From the NCBI RefSeq assembly GCF_046036945.1, contig NZ_JBJQOQ010000002.1, positions 248,001-312,000 on the forward strand: a stretch of 64,000 nucleotides of DNA, in the 5' to 3' direction. Under the pieces are notes generated by a model. It was not told the origin of the DNA. It saw only the letters and a list, made by a program, of their open reading frames with translations, and did no database searches. How positions within the stretch are numbered: position 1 is the first letter of the stretch; each line of letters starts with the position of its first letter. A program made the translations under genes and the position numbers. Below are positions 43,297-50,365 of this stretch, one piece after another. The DNA is from Brevibacillus_C sp046036945 (GTDB lineage Bacteria; Bacillota; Bacilli; Brevibacillales; Brevibacillaceae).

Positions 43297-43692
43297 GTGT
43301 TGCAAAATCCTGCACAAGTCTACCAGACCAATCAAGTTACGACAGCAACGCCAGGTGAGCTGACTCTGATGCTCTACAACGGGGCGATTAGATTCATTAA
43401 ACAAACTAGACAAGCCATTCTCGATAAAAAACCGGAGAAAGCCCACGAATGCAATATTCGCGTACAGGATATACTCCACGAGCTAATGTCGAGCCTAAAC
43501 CGGGATGTGCCGATATCTGAACAGTTTATTACTATGTACGATTACATGCTCCGCCGTATGGTTGAGGCAAATGTGCGGAAAGACGTGGAGATCCTGAACG
43601 AAGTTGAATCCCTGTTTGGAGAGTTTCGTGATACTTGGAAACAAGCAATGAGTCTCGCTAAAAATCAGGGTCAAGCTGTGGAGCAGCCATGA
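43297..43692 (+). CDS. fliS: Flagellin-specific chaperone FliS
   Basis: This 131-residue helical protein has the FliS motif QVYQTNQVTTATPGELTLML followed by YNGAIRFIKQ. It binds flagellin in the cytoplasm and keeps it unfolded for export. The start is taken as GTG at 43297, with AAGGAG nine bases upstream; TTG at 43294 or 43300 is also possible. It overlaps fliT by four bases. Confidence 0.94.
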   Translation: MLQNPAQVYQTNQVTTATPGELTLMLYNGAIRFIKQTRQAILDKKPEKAHECNIRVQDILHELMSSLNRDVPISEQFITMYDYMLRRMVEANVRKDVEILNEVESLFGEFRDTWKQAMSLAKNQGQAVEQP

Positions 43693-44057
43693 AGGAGACA
43701 ACACTAGAACCATTATTGGAACGTCTCTTGGCATTAACCTTGGGTTTAGAAAAAAGCGTGAATGATGCACAGGAAGACCCTGACGTCTGGGTTAAAATAC
43801 TCGAGGAACGTCAAGGTGTTATGGATAGCATATCCGGAATGCTTGCAAATGGTGAGGTATTGTCCGAACATCTTAAACATCAGTACATCGAAAAGGCTTA
43901 CCAATGCGATCAAAAGATTTTGCCTATCTTGAATAAAAAAAAGGAAGAACTGGCAACTAAAATCGGGCAACTAAATAGAAGTAAAACTGTTAACCTGCAA
44001 TATCAGGGGTACGGGAACATAGCCAGCTACGGGGCCTTTTTCGACCAGAAAAACTGA
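43689..44057 (+). CDS. fliT: Flagellar protein FliT-like
   Basis: This 122-residue helical protein follows fliS directly (ATGA overlap), as fliT does in B. subtilis. It has the expected helices (LLERLLALTLGLEKSV, VWVKILEERQGVMDSI) and an aromatic tail ending YGAFFDQKN. It is probably the export chaperone of FliD. Sequence conservation is low in this family, so the call rests partly on position and length. Confidence 0.85.
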   Translation: MKETTLEPLLERLLALTLGLEKSVNDAQEDPDVWVKILEERQGVMDSISGMLANGEVLSEHLKHQYIEKAYQCDQKILPILNKKKEELATKIGQLNRSKTVNLQYQGYGNIASYGAFFDQKN

Positions 44058-44148
44058 AAAAGTATATTGGGAAGATATTTTACCATCTCGAGGATAATTG
44101 ATAAAGACATTCTGATTACATAAACAACGGAAGGTAAAGGATACATCT

Positions 44149-44811
44149 ATGATTAATATGCCAGCTTTCGAGAAAGACTTTGAATATGAAAATAATTTTT
44201 ATCTATCGTGTGATCCAATTCGTATTGGAAAATTGATAGCTCATTATGAATTATTCAAAATGACTCTTGACATCCCTGGAGCGATTGTCGAATGTGGCGT
44301 ATTTAAAGGGGCCTCTTTTGCTAGATTTGCAATGTTTCGAGATCTATTTGGAAACGATTTTACAAAGAAATTAATTGGATTTGATATTTTCGGAGAGTTC
44401 CCTGAAACTGATTATGAAGCGGATAAAAAGTTTCGTAATAACTTTATTACTACCGCCGGTAATCAAAGTATAGGGAAAAACCAGTTGATGCAAGTTTTAT
44501 CACACAAGGGGATATCGAAGAACATTGAATTAATTGAAGGCGACATTACTGTTACTGTTCCAGAGTACATCAAGTCACATCCAGAATTAAAGATTTCCCT
44601 TTTAAACCTTGATACAGATATTTATGAACCGGCCGTTACCATTTTAGAGCATTTTTACCCAAGGATCGTAGAAGGTGGAATTCTGATTCTGGATGACTAT
44701 GGTACGTTCCCAGGGGAAACGGCGGCCGTTGACGAATATTTCAAATTTAAAAAGGTAAAGATACGCAAGTTCCCTTATTGTATGACTCCGTGTTACGTAA
44801 TTAAGGAATAG
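44149..44811 (+). CDS. TylF/MycF-like SAM-dependent O-methyltransferase
   Basis: This 220-residue protein has the TylF-type methyltransferase pattern: IVECGVFKGASFARFA as SAM-binding motif, LIGFDIFGEFPET, ELIEGDITVTVPEY and the LNLDTDIYEP / GILILDDYGTFPG metal-site stretches. Members methylate hydroxyl groups of sugars in antibiotics and surface glycans. Its place after fliT suggests it decorates the flagellin glycan, but that is inferred. The gene is AT-rich relative to its conserved neighbours. Confidence 0.82.
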   Translation: MINMPAFEKDFEYENNFYLSCDPIRIGKLIAHYELFKMTLDIPGAIVECGVFKGASFARFAMFRDLFGNDFTKKLIGFDIFGEFPETDYEADKKFRNNFITTAGNQSIGKNQLMQVLSHKGISKNIELIEGDITVTVPEYIKSHPELKISLLNLDTDIYEPAVTILEHFYPRIVEGGILILDDYGTFPGETAAVDEYFKFKKVKIRKFPYCMTPCYVIKE

Positions 44812-44910
44812 CTCCCTTTATAAGTATAGGAGAGTAATTGAAAATCCTACTAAAACTGGGTTTCCAGTTGGGTAACGTTAAGTGATTGAATGAATAGCAA
44901 TCCGATAATT

Positions 44911-44953
44911 ACAGCCAAGGATTCGCTTAGCTGATTCCGTGGCTGTTTTGTTT
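44911..44953 (+). terminator. Rho-independent terminator after the methyltransferase gene
   Basis: ACAGCCA / TGGCTGT form a 7-bp outer stem with an imperfect inner extension, followed by TTTTGTTT. Confidence 0.65.
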
Positions 44954-45013
44954 GTCGAGGATGATGCTTACCCGAAGTCAGTGGTACATTATATAAAGAA
45001 AGGATGTATTAAA

Positions 45014-46447
45014 TTGAATGTATTTATTTCCCAAAAAGATAATTTTGCCCAAAACTTTGGAATAGTTTTGCGCTCCTCCGCTATTTTTTATTATAAATAT
45101 TCTTCTCAAGTAAAGACGACCATCTCTTTTATGGATTATTGGAGACAGAAGAGGGGGATCATCGTTACTGTAATTGCCACAATCCGGGAATCGACCGGTA
45201 AATTAATAGGACGAGAGGAACTAATTTTTAATCAAGGAACTGTCATAAATTATAGCCCTAGAATAGACACTCTTCAAGAATTCGAAGGAAGTGTTGAAAT
45301 AGAGGTATTTAGTACCCAAAATTTGGTTATCCCATACGCTGCTATCATGGCTGTTTACGAAACTCCAAAAGGGATTTCTATGGTGCATAGTTATTCCCGG
45401 ACATATTCGCAACATGAGATTGAAGAAAGAAAAACGATTACCCAAGGGGAAGAGGCCTGCTGGACTCTTCGTGATACCGAATTGGTTAGATCATTTTGCG
45501 TGTTTCATAATGGTGGTAAAACTCAGTCAGCTCAAAAGGCTATTTTACGTGTAATTGGTCCAAATAACCAGATTCGCGAAGCGACTATTGAGCTTGGTGA
45601 GCTTCAACCTTATGCAACGGTCAAAGTTTACCCGTCTGATCATATCCAGGGGCTTGCTGAATGGTTGAAAGGCGAATACGGAAATGCGAGTATCTCCTTC
45701 AAAGTTGAAGATGCTTTCACTCGTCTCCTGATAGGAAACGAGACAGTGGATGGAAGTGACCTGCAAGTAACCCATTCCAATTTCAATTATTCTATCCATA
45801 AAACTGATTCTATTGATTCAAACGACGCCATGGCCTACATGCACATACCTGGTTGTAGTGTTGATGAAAAAGAAACGATTATTTATCCGGAATCCGATCC
45901 AGGTGAATATAAGGTTACATACATGCAAATAGAAAGGGAGTTTAAAACCGGTGAACCAGTTGTAATTCCTGTTAAGGATGGGGTAATGACTTTTACCAAA
46001 AACGGCGGTTATCTTCCAACACGCCTAGTGACAGGGTTAATTTGCGAGAATCCTAACGGTCTATTGCCGGCAGAGACAAGTCTCGGTGTGATAACAAAGT
46101 TAAGACCTCCGAAAAGAATGTGGTGGTGTATATGTGCCTCTGATGAAGAACGTAAGACTTCATTAATTATTCATGATATTCCTGAAGTTTATGGAAGGGG
46201 ACCAATTTCATTATCTATTCGGCTCTTTTCTGGTAAAAGGCAGGGATTTATTGAAAAGAAATATGATAATGCATTATGCATAGATTTTAGTAACGGTGTC
46301 GATATAAGTGAGATTTTTCCTCAAGCAAGGGAGTATTTAGATAACGAATTTGGCTATGTGACTATATTTAGTGAATATGGTGGACTTTATTGCTACACAA
46401 TGATAAAAAACCTACAAGGATCTCATACTTTGGAACACGGATTTTAA
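45014..46447 (+). CDS. Large protein of unknown function near the flagellar glycosylation genes
   Basis: This 477-residue protein has no recognised family, signal peptide or membrane helix. It looks beta-rich, with segments such as VVIPVKDGVMTFTKNGGYLP and ISLSIRLFSGKRQGF, and could hold several domains of similar fold. The start is placed at TTG 45014, which follows AAAGGATG with good spacing; an earlier in-frame start would overlap the terminator. It is AT-rich and appears acquired. It might be a surface or export-related protein, but nothing in the sequence proves that. Confidence 0.65.
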   Translation: MNVFISQKDNFAQNFGIVLRSSAIFYYKYSSQVKTTISFMDYWRQKRGIIVTVIATIRESTGKLIGREELIFNQGTVINYSPRIDTLQEFEGSVEIEVFSTQNLVIPYAAIMAVYETPKGISMVHSYSRTYSQHEIEERKTITQGEEACWTLRDTELVRSFCVFHNGGKTQSAQKAILRVIGPNNQIREATIELGELQPYATVKVYPSDHIQGLAEWLKGEYGNASISFKVEDAFTRLLIGNETVDGSDLQVTHSNFNYSIHKTDSIDSNDAMAYMHIPGCSVDEKETIIYPESDPGEYKVTYMQIEREFKTGEPVVIPVKDGVMTFTKNGGYLPTRLVTGLICENPNGLLPAETSLGVITKLRPPKRMWWCICASDEERKTSLIIHDIPEVYGRGPISLSIRLFSGKRQGFIEKKYDNALCIDFSNGVDISEIFPQAREYLDNEFGYVTIFSEYGGLYCYTMIKNLQGSHTLEHGF

Positions 46448-46478
46448 GAGAATGTTCATTACTATGCAAAGTCAAAAA

Positions 46479-46507
46479 AACGGCCGGGACCCCCCGACCG
46501 TTTTTCC
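46479..46507. terminator. Bidirectional rho-independent terminator
   Basis: ACGGCCGGG / CCCGACCGT pair with one mismatch and are flanked by a run of A on the left and T on the right. It lies between two convergent genes. Confidence 0.8.
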
Positions 46508-46530
46508 TTTCCCCCCTGCCAAAATCCCAC

Positions 46531-46704
46531 CTACACACTCACATCAAGCTGCTTCCCCAGCGTCGGATGAGGTGCCTCCACCGCCGCTTGCATCTTGCCC
46601 ATATCCTCGATCATAACAGTCGCCTGGGCAATCTGAGTCGCCTGAAGCATTTTCATCACCCCAAGACTTACCGTATGCTGCAGCTGGCTAAGCTGAAAAT
46701 TCAT
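46531..46704 (-). CDS. Small YjfB-like putative motility protein
   Basis: This 57-residue protein begins MNFQLSQLQHTV, has a helical middle (SLGVMKMLQATQIAQATVMI) and ends HPTLGKQLDVSV, which is the typical C-terminal signature of the YjfB family. A ribosome binding site (GAGGTGAA) precedes the ATG. Members are annotated as putative motility proteins, and the location next to the flagellar region agrees. Confidence 0.82.
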   Translation of the reverse strand: MNFQLSQLQHTVSLGVMKMLQATQIAQATVMIEDMGKMQAAVEAPHPTLGKQLDVSV

Positions 46705-46848
46705 CTGTTCACCTCATTTCTTTCTGATTATTTTTGTTATCGGCTTGGAACACCCGAGAAATTAACCGGAACCGCACGACTTGCTGCATTTTTGTCCTGA
46801 CAGGGTATGATATACTAGCAGCAAGACAAGAGACCGGGGGTTGATTAC

Positions 46849-47283
46849 ATGGATGAGGTTCTGACGATCCTGCGTGCCATTCAGGAAAATCAACATGTGA
46901 CGAACGCAAAGCTGGATGCTTTGACCCTTGATGTACGAAGGTTGGAAGGCGATGTAGCCGAACTGAAAAAAGACATGGCTGCCTTGAAAGAAGACGTAGC
47001 GGACCTGAAAAAAGACGTAGCTGTCTTGAAAGAAGACGTAGCGGAACTGAAAAAAGACGTAACCTTGCTTAAAGCTGATGTAGCCGACTTAAAAAGAGAG
47101 GTCACTGTCCTTAAACAGGATGTAGCCGATCTAAAATCCGATGTATCCGATTTAAAAAAACAAACCGCGGATTTTTCTAAACGCTTCGATAATATGGAAG
47201 TCGATCTCAAAATCATGCGCGAGGACTTCTGGATTCAGAAACGCGAATTGCAAAAAGTAAAGGAGGCCGCAGGATTGGAATAA
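46849..47283 (+). CDS. Heptad-repeat coiled-coil protein
   Basis: This 144-residue protein contains about ten 7-residue repeats of the form VAxLKKD (for example DVAELKKDMAALKEDVADLK), predicting a long coiled coil between residues ~25 and 115. The N-terminus (MDEVLTILRAIQENQ) and the C-terminal EDFWIQKRELQKVKE are non-repetitive. There is no signal peptide. The gene resembles the larger coiled-coil gene at 20833 in design but not in repeat length (7 versus 14/18 residues). The function is unknown. GGGGG upstream may serve as ribosome binding site. Confidence 0.75.
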   Translation: MDEVLTILRAIQENQHVTNAKLDALTLDVRRLEGDVAELKKDMAALKEDVADLKKDVAVLKEDVAELKKDVTLLKADVADLKREVTVLKQDVADLKSDVSDLKKQTADFSKRFDNMEVDLKIMREDFWIQKRELQKVKEAAGLE

Positions 47284-47439
47284 TCCATTCAGCGGCCTAT
47301 TTTCTACTTGCAAGAATAAATACTCTATTTCTAATATTAATCAAAGAGGAATTTTTCCCGCTTTTATAGAACCTTTAGTTACCGGCAGCTGCATTATTTG
47401 GCAGTTCGCCGGCAAGAAAACATGTGCGCTTTTCCCCAG

Positions 47440-47516
47440 CTTGTGCACAAGCGCTTGTGGATAATGTGGACAACTCTGTGGAGAACGCCAATTTCGCGGT
47501 CTTTTGATGTGGACAG
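47440..47516. promoter_or_regulatory. Cluster of DnaA-box-like 9-mers beside a perfect palindrome
   Basis: TGTGGATAA (47456-47464, a perfect DnaA box on the minus strand) is followed by TGTGGACAA (47465-47473), TGTGGAGAA (47477-47485) and TGTGGACAG (47508-47516), all in one orientation. A 12-bp palindrome CTTGTGCACAAG lies at 47440-47451. It is upstream of the amino-acid transporter genes. Confidence 0.5.
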
Positions 47517-47550
47517 ATTGGGGAAAGGGTAAAAGGGGGGCTTTTGAATC

Positions 47551-48429
47551 ATGAAGCTGAAGAGAAAAAAGCGTTGGCTGGCAGCCTTTTCACTGGCACT
47601 GTGTCTCGGTTTGTTGGTGACGGGATGCGGCAGCAGCGGAGGCGGCGGAGCGGCACCGGCAGCGGGCAGTGAGAAGCCTTCGGAACCGGCTGGCGGCAGT
47701 CAACCTGCGGAGGGAGGTGCCAAGTCAGGGGGCACGGATTCCTCTGCAGCCGAGAAGGTTTACGTCGTCGGGACAGATGCAGCCTACCCGCCGTTTGAGC
47801 AGGTGGAACCGGACGGAAAGATCACCGGGTTTGACATGGATGTAATCCAAGCTGTGGCAGATGCTGCCGGATTCAAAGTCGAGAAGAAACACACCGGTTG
47901 GGACGGCGTGTTCGACGGAATCGACAAAGGGACCGTCGACATCGGGATCTCCACGATTACCATTACGGATGATCGCAAAAAGAAATACGATTTCTCCGAT
48001 CCGTACTTTGAGACCAACCAGTTGATCCTGCTGCCGGAAGATTCGACCGTAACCAAACTGGAGGATCTCAAGGGCAAAAAAATCGGCGTGCAGTCTGCGA
48101 CTACCGGGGAATTTATTGTCCAGGAGGCTTTTGGCAAGGCTTATGAGGGACTCAAAGGGTATGACGACCTGCCGGGAGCGGTTGACGACTTTTTCAACAA
48201 GCGGCTGGATGCGGTTGTCGCCGATGACGGGGTCATGATCTACTATGCCACCAAAATTGCCGGGAAAAAGTACAAAACCTTAAAGGATACTTCGTTCCCG
48301 GCGGAATACTACGGCATCATGGTGAAAAAAGGAAATCAGGAGCTGTTGGACAAAATCAACCAGGGCATCAAGACGATTAAGGATAACGGGAAACTGGAAG
48401 AACTGCGCAAACAGTATTTCGAAAAATAA
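47551..48429 (+). CDS. Amino-acid ABC transporter substrate-binding lipoprotein
   Basis: This 292-residue lipoprotein has a lipobox (LLVTGCGSS, Cys near residue 27), a Gly/Ser/Pro-rich linker and a family 3 solute-binding domain. Typical stretches are VGTDAAYPPFEQ, GFDMDVIQAVADAAG and GTVDIGISTITITDDRK. It would be anchored outside the membrane and deliver a polar amino acid, perhaps glutamine or arginine, to the permease encoded next. The ATG lies 15 bases after GGGGGGC. Confidence 0.9.
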   Translation: MKLKRKKRWLAAFSLALCLGLLVTGCGSSGGGGAAPAAGSEKPSEPAGGSQPAEGGAKSGGTDSSAAEKVYVVGTDAAYPPFEQVEPDGKITGFDMDVIQAVADAAGFKVEKKHTGWDGVFDGIDKGTVDIGISTITITDDRKKKYDFSDPYFETNQLILLPEDSTVTKLEDLKGKKIGVQSATTGEFIVQEAFGKAYEGLKGYDDLPGAVDDFFNKRLDAVVADDGVMIYYATKIAGKKYKTLKDTSFPAEYYGIMVKKGNQELLDKINQGIKTIKDNGKLEELRKQYFEK

Positions 48430-48439
48430 CGGACCGCCT

Positions 48440-48472
48440 GGCGGGCAGGCCAATGAGTTTGCCCGCCGTTTT
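48440..48472 (+). terminator. Hairpin between binding-protein and permease genes
   Basis: GGCGGGCA / TGCCCGCC form an 8-bp stem followed by only a short T stretch. It may act as a partial terminator or mRNA-stabilising hairpin, giving more binding protein than permease. Confidence 0.5.
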
Positions 48473-48504
48473 GCCGACCGGCGCTTCAGAAGGGAGGAGT
48501 TCAT

Positions 48505-49176
48505 CTGGACTGGTCTGTTGTGTACGAATACCGGGAATTATTTATTAGAGGGTTCTTCTATACCATTATTTTGACGAGCGTGGGAATTGGCTGCGGCACC
48601 ATTTTGGGGTTGTTCTTCGGCCTTGGCAAGATGTCGTCCAATCCGATTCTCAGTGTTCCTTCCCTCGTTTATGTCGAGATCTTTCGGGGAACGCCGCTGT
48701 TCGTGCAAATTCTGTTGATTCACTACGCGATCATTCCTTCGATCTGGGAGTTGTTTACTGCCGATCCGCCGCCCAGTGCGCTCTTTACAGGATTTGTCGC
48801 GCTCTCGCTCAATGCAGCGGCCTACATCGCCGAAATTTTCCGGGCCGGGATTCAATCGATTGACGTCGGGCAGATGGAAGCGGCAAGGTCCTTGGGGATG
48901 ACCAAAGGGCTGGCGATGCGCCTCATCGTCATTCCGCAAGCATTCGTCCGGATGCTGCCTGCGCTTGGCAACGAGTTTATCGCCCTGTTGAAGGATTCCT
49001 CGCTTCTGGCGATCATTGCCACCTCCGAGCTGGCCTTCGCCGGGATGACGGTAGCCAAGAGCACATTTGAGCGGTATCCGCCGTATTTGACCATCGCGGC
49101 CATCTATTTGGTGCTTACTTTATTCCTCTCCCGAATCGTCGTCAGAGGGCTGGAAAAGCGCTATACACCGCGTTAA
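48505..49176 (+). CDS. Amino-acid ABC transporter permease (probable CTG start)
   Basis: This permease of about 223 residues has five or so membrane helices and the EAA loop (EAARSLGMTKGLAMRLIVIPQAF). The usual N-terminus of such permeases, MDWSxxYEYRxLF, is read only if translation starts at CTG 48505, which follows GGGAGGAG by a suitable distance. The nearest GTG (48520) is 22 bases from that site. No ATPase gene follows: the cold-shock gene comes next, so the ATP-binding subunit must be elsewhere. Confidence 0.85.
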   Translation: MDWSVVYEYRELFIRGFFYTIILTSVGIGCGTILGLFFGLGKMSSNPILSVPSLVYVEIFRGTPLFVQILLIHYAIIPSIWELFTADPPPSALFTGFVALSLNAAAYIAEIFRAGIQSIDVGQMEAARSLGMTKGLAMRLIVIPQAFVRMLPALGNEFIALLKDSSLLAIIATSELAFAGMTVAKSTFERYPPYLTIAAIYLVLTLFLSRIVVRGLEKRYTPR

Positions 49177-49185
49177 AACGTCCGT

Positions 49186-49215
49186 TTGACTTTGTATCTG
49201 GCGTAGTGATATAGT
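49186..49215 (+). promoter_or_regulatory. Sigma-A promoter of the cold-shock gene
   Basis: TTGACT and TATAGT are separated by 18 bases, with a TGA extension just before the -10. The long leader of about 45 bases fits cold-shock genes. Confidence 0.7.
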
Positions 49216-49267
49216 CAATTTATGGGATGTCTATCTCAAGTTTTCAAACAGAAAGGAACGTGTATTG

Positions 49268-49465
49268 ATGTTAGGTAAAGTGAAATGGTTCAATGCTGAA
49301 AAAGGCTACGGCTTCATCGAGCGTGAAGACGGCGGCGACGTATTCGTTCACTTCTCTGCAATCCAAACAGATGGTTTCAAAACACTGGACGAAGGTCAAT
49401 CCGTTGAATTTGACATCGTAGAAGGCGACCGTGGCCCGCAAGCAGCGAACGTAGTTAAACTATAA
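49268..49465 (+). CDS. Cold-shock protein (Csp family)
   Basis: This 65-residue protein has the RNA-binding motifs KGYGFIE (RNP1) and VFVHFSAI (RNP2) of the Csp fold. It acts as an RNA chaperone and transcription anti-terminator in known members. The ATG at 49268 follows AAAGGAACG. The neighbours give no further clue to which csp gene it is. Confidence 0.96.
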   Translation: MLGKVKWFNAEKGYGFIEREDGGDVFVHFSAIQTDGFKTLDEGQSVEFDIVEGDRGPQAANVVKL

Positions 49466-49482
49466 TATGGCAAACCAAACAG

Positions 49483-49511
49483 CCCCTTGATCTTCAGTCA
49501 AGGGGTTTTTC
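49483..49511 (+). terminator. Rho-independent terminator of the cold-shock gene
   Basis: CCCCTTGA / TCAAGGGG form an 8-bp stem with a TCTTCAG loop, followed by TTTTT. Confidence 0.9.
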
Positions 49512-49645
49512 GTTTTTTCACATTTCCCCGTCGGGAGGGGGACACGTTTGTAAAGATTTTGTAAATATTTTTTAGATGGAGCGGACAGGATTATCGGGGG
49601 TAAACCGAGAATAAGTTTATCATAGACGGAAGGAGGTTAGATACC

Positions 49646-50197
49646 ATGAAGATGCATATTCGTGGTGAAAACATTCAGGTTACAGAAGCTCTGCATGATT
49701 ATGTAGAAAAAAAGGTCGGCCGTCTTGACCGCTATTTTGACACCTCGCAAGTGTCAGATGTACAAGTAACCTTGCGATTCCTCCGAGGAGCGGGGACCAT
49801 AGAGGTCACCATCCCACTTACCGGCGGCGGTATTTTGCGGGCTGAAGACACCCATGAGGACATGTATGCCGCCATTGACCTTGTCGCCGAAAAACTGGAA
49901 CGTCAAATCCGAAAGCACAAGACAAAGTTAAACCGGAAAATGCGTTACGATTCTTCTGCCAAAGTCGTGGCCGCAGGCTCAAACGCCATTGCATTGGCGG
50001 ATACAGAAGAGGATTTTGATACCGAAATCGTCAGGGTCAAACGATTTGACCTGAAACCGATGGACGCCGAAGAAGCCGTCATGCAGATGGATATGCTGGG
50101 ACACAACTTCTTCGTTTTCCAAAACAGCGTCACCAATGAAGTGAATGTGGTCTACCGGCGAAACGATGGAAGGTTCGGCCTGATAGAACCGAAGTAA
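49646..50197 (+). CDS. hpf: Long-form ribosome hibernation promoting factor
   Basis: This 183-residue protein has the N-terminal ribosome-binding domain (MKMHIRGENIQVTEAL, HKTKLNRKM) and the C-terminal dimerisation domain (VRVKRFDLKPMDAEEAV, GHNFFVFQNSVTNEVNVVYRR) of long HPF. It pairs ribosomes into inactive 100S dimers in stationary phase. It lies just upstream of secA, as yvyD does in B. subtilis. The ribosome binding site GGAAGGAGG is strong. Confidence 0.96.
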   Translation: MKMHIRGENIQVTEALHDYVEKKVGRLDRYFDTSQVSDVQVTLRFLRGAGTIEVTIPLTGGGILRAEDTHEDMYAAIDLVAEKLERQIRKHKTKLNRKMRYDSSAKVVAAGSNAIALADTEEDFDTEIVRVKRFDLKPMDAEEAVMQMDMLGHNFFVFQNSVTNEVNVVYRRNDGRFGLIEPK

Positions 50198-50220
50198 GGA
50201 GATAAGAAAAATACGGATAC

Positions 50221-50258
50221 AAAGGGAGTTGTCTACTGGCAGCTCCCTTTACTTGTTT
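50221..50258 (+). terminator. Rho-independent terminator of hpf
   Basis: AAAGGGAGTT / AGCTCCCTTT form a 10-bp stem with a G-T wobble, followed by a weak T-rich stretch. Confidence 0.7.
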
Positions 50259-50365
50259 TCCCTTCTTCACTTTTGCTACAATAGTTTGTTAGATGGAGAT
50301 ATTTGTTTCCCGCAGATAGAAACGGCGCTCTCTACAAAAGCGAGAAGCCGTGGAAGGAGTGTCCT

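Noticed and set aside
44899..44909. CCGATAAT resembling a sigma-D -10 after the methyltransferase gene
   Set aside because: No suitable -35 is found 14-16 bases upstream, and a terminator follows at once.
47440..47516. Replication origin at the DnaA-box cluster
   Set aside because: There is no dnaA, dnaN or gyrase gene, and no AT-rich unwinding region flanked by boxes; the surroundings are flagellar, transport and secretion genes.
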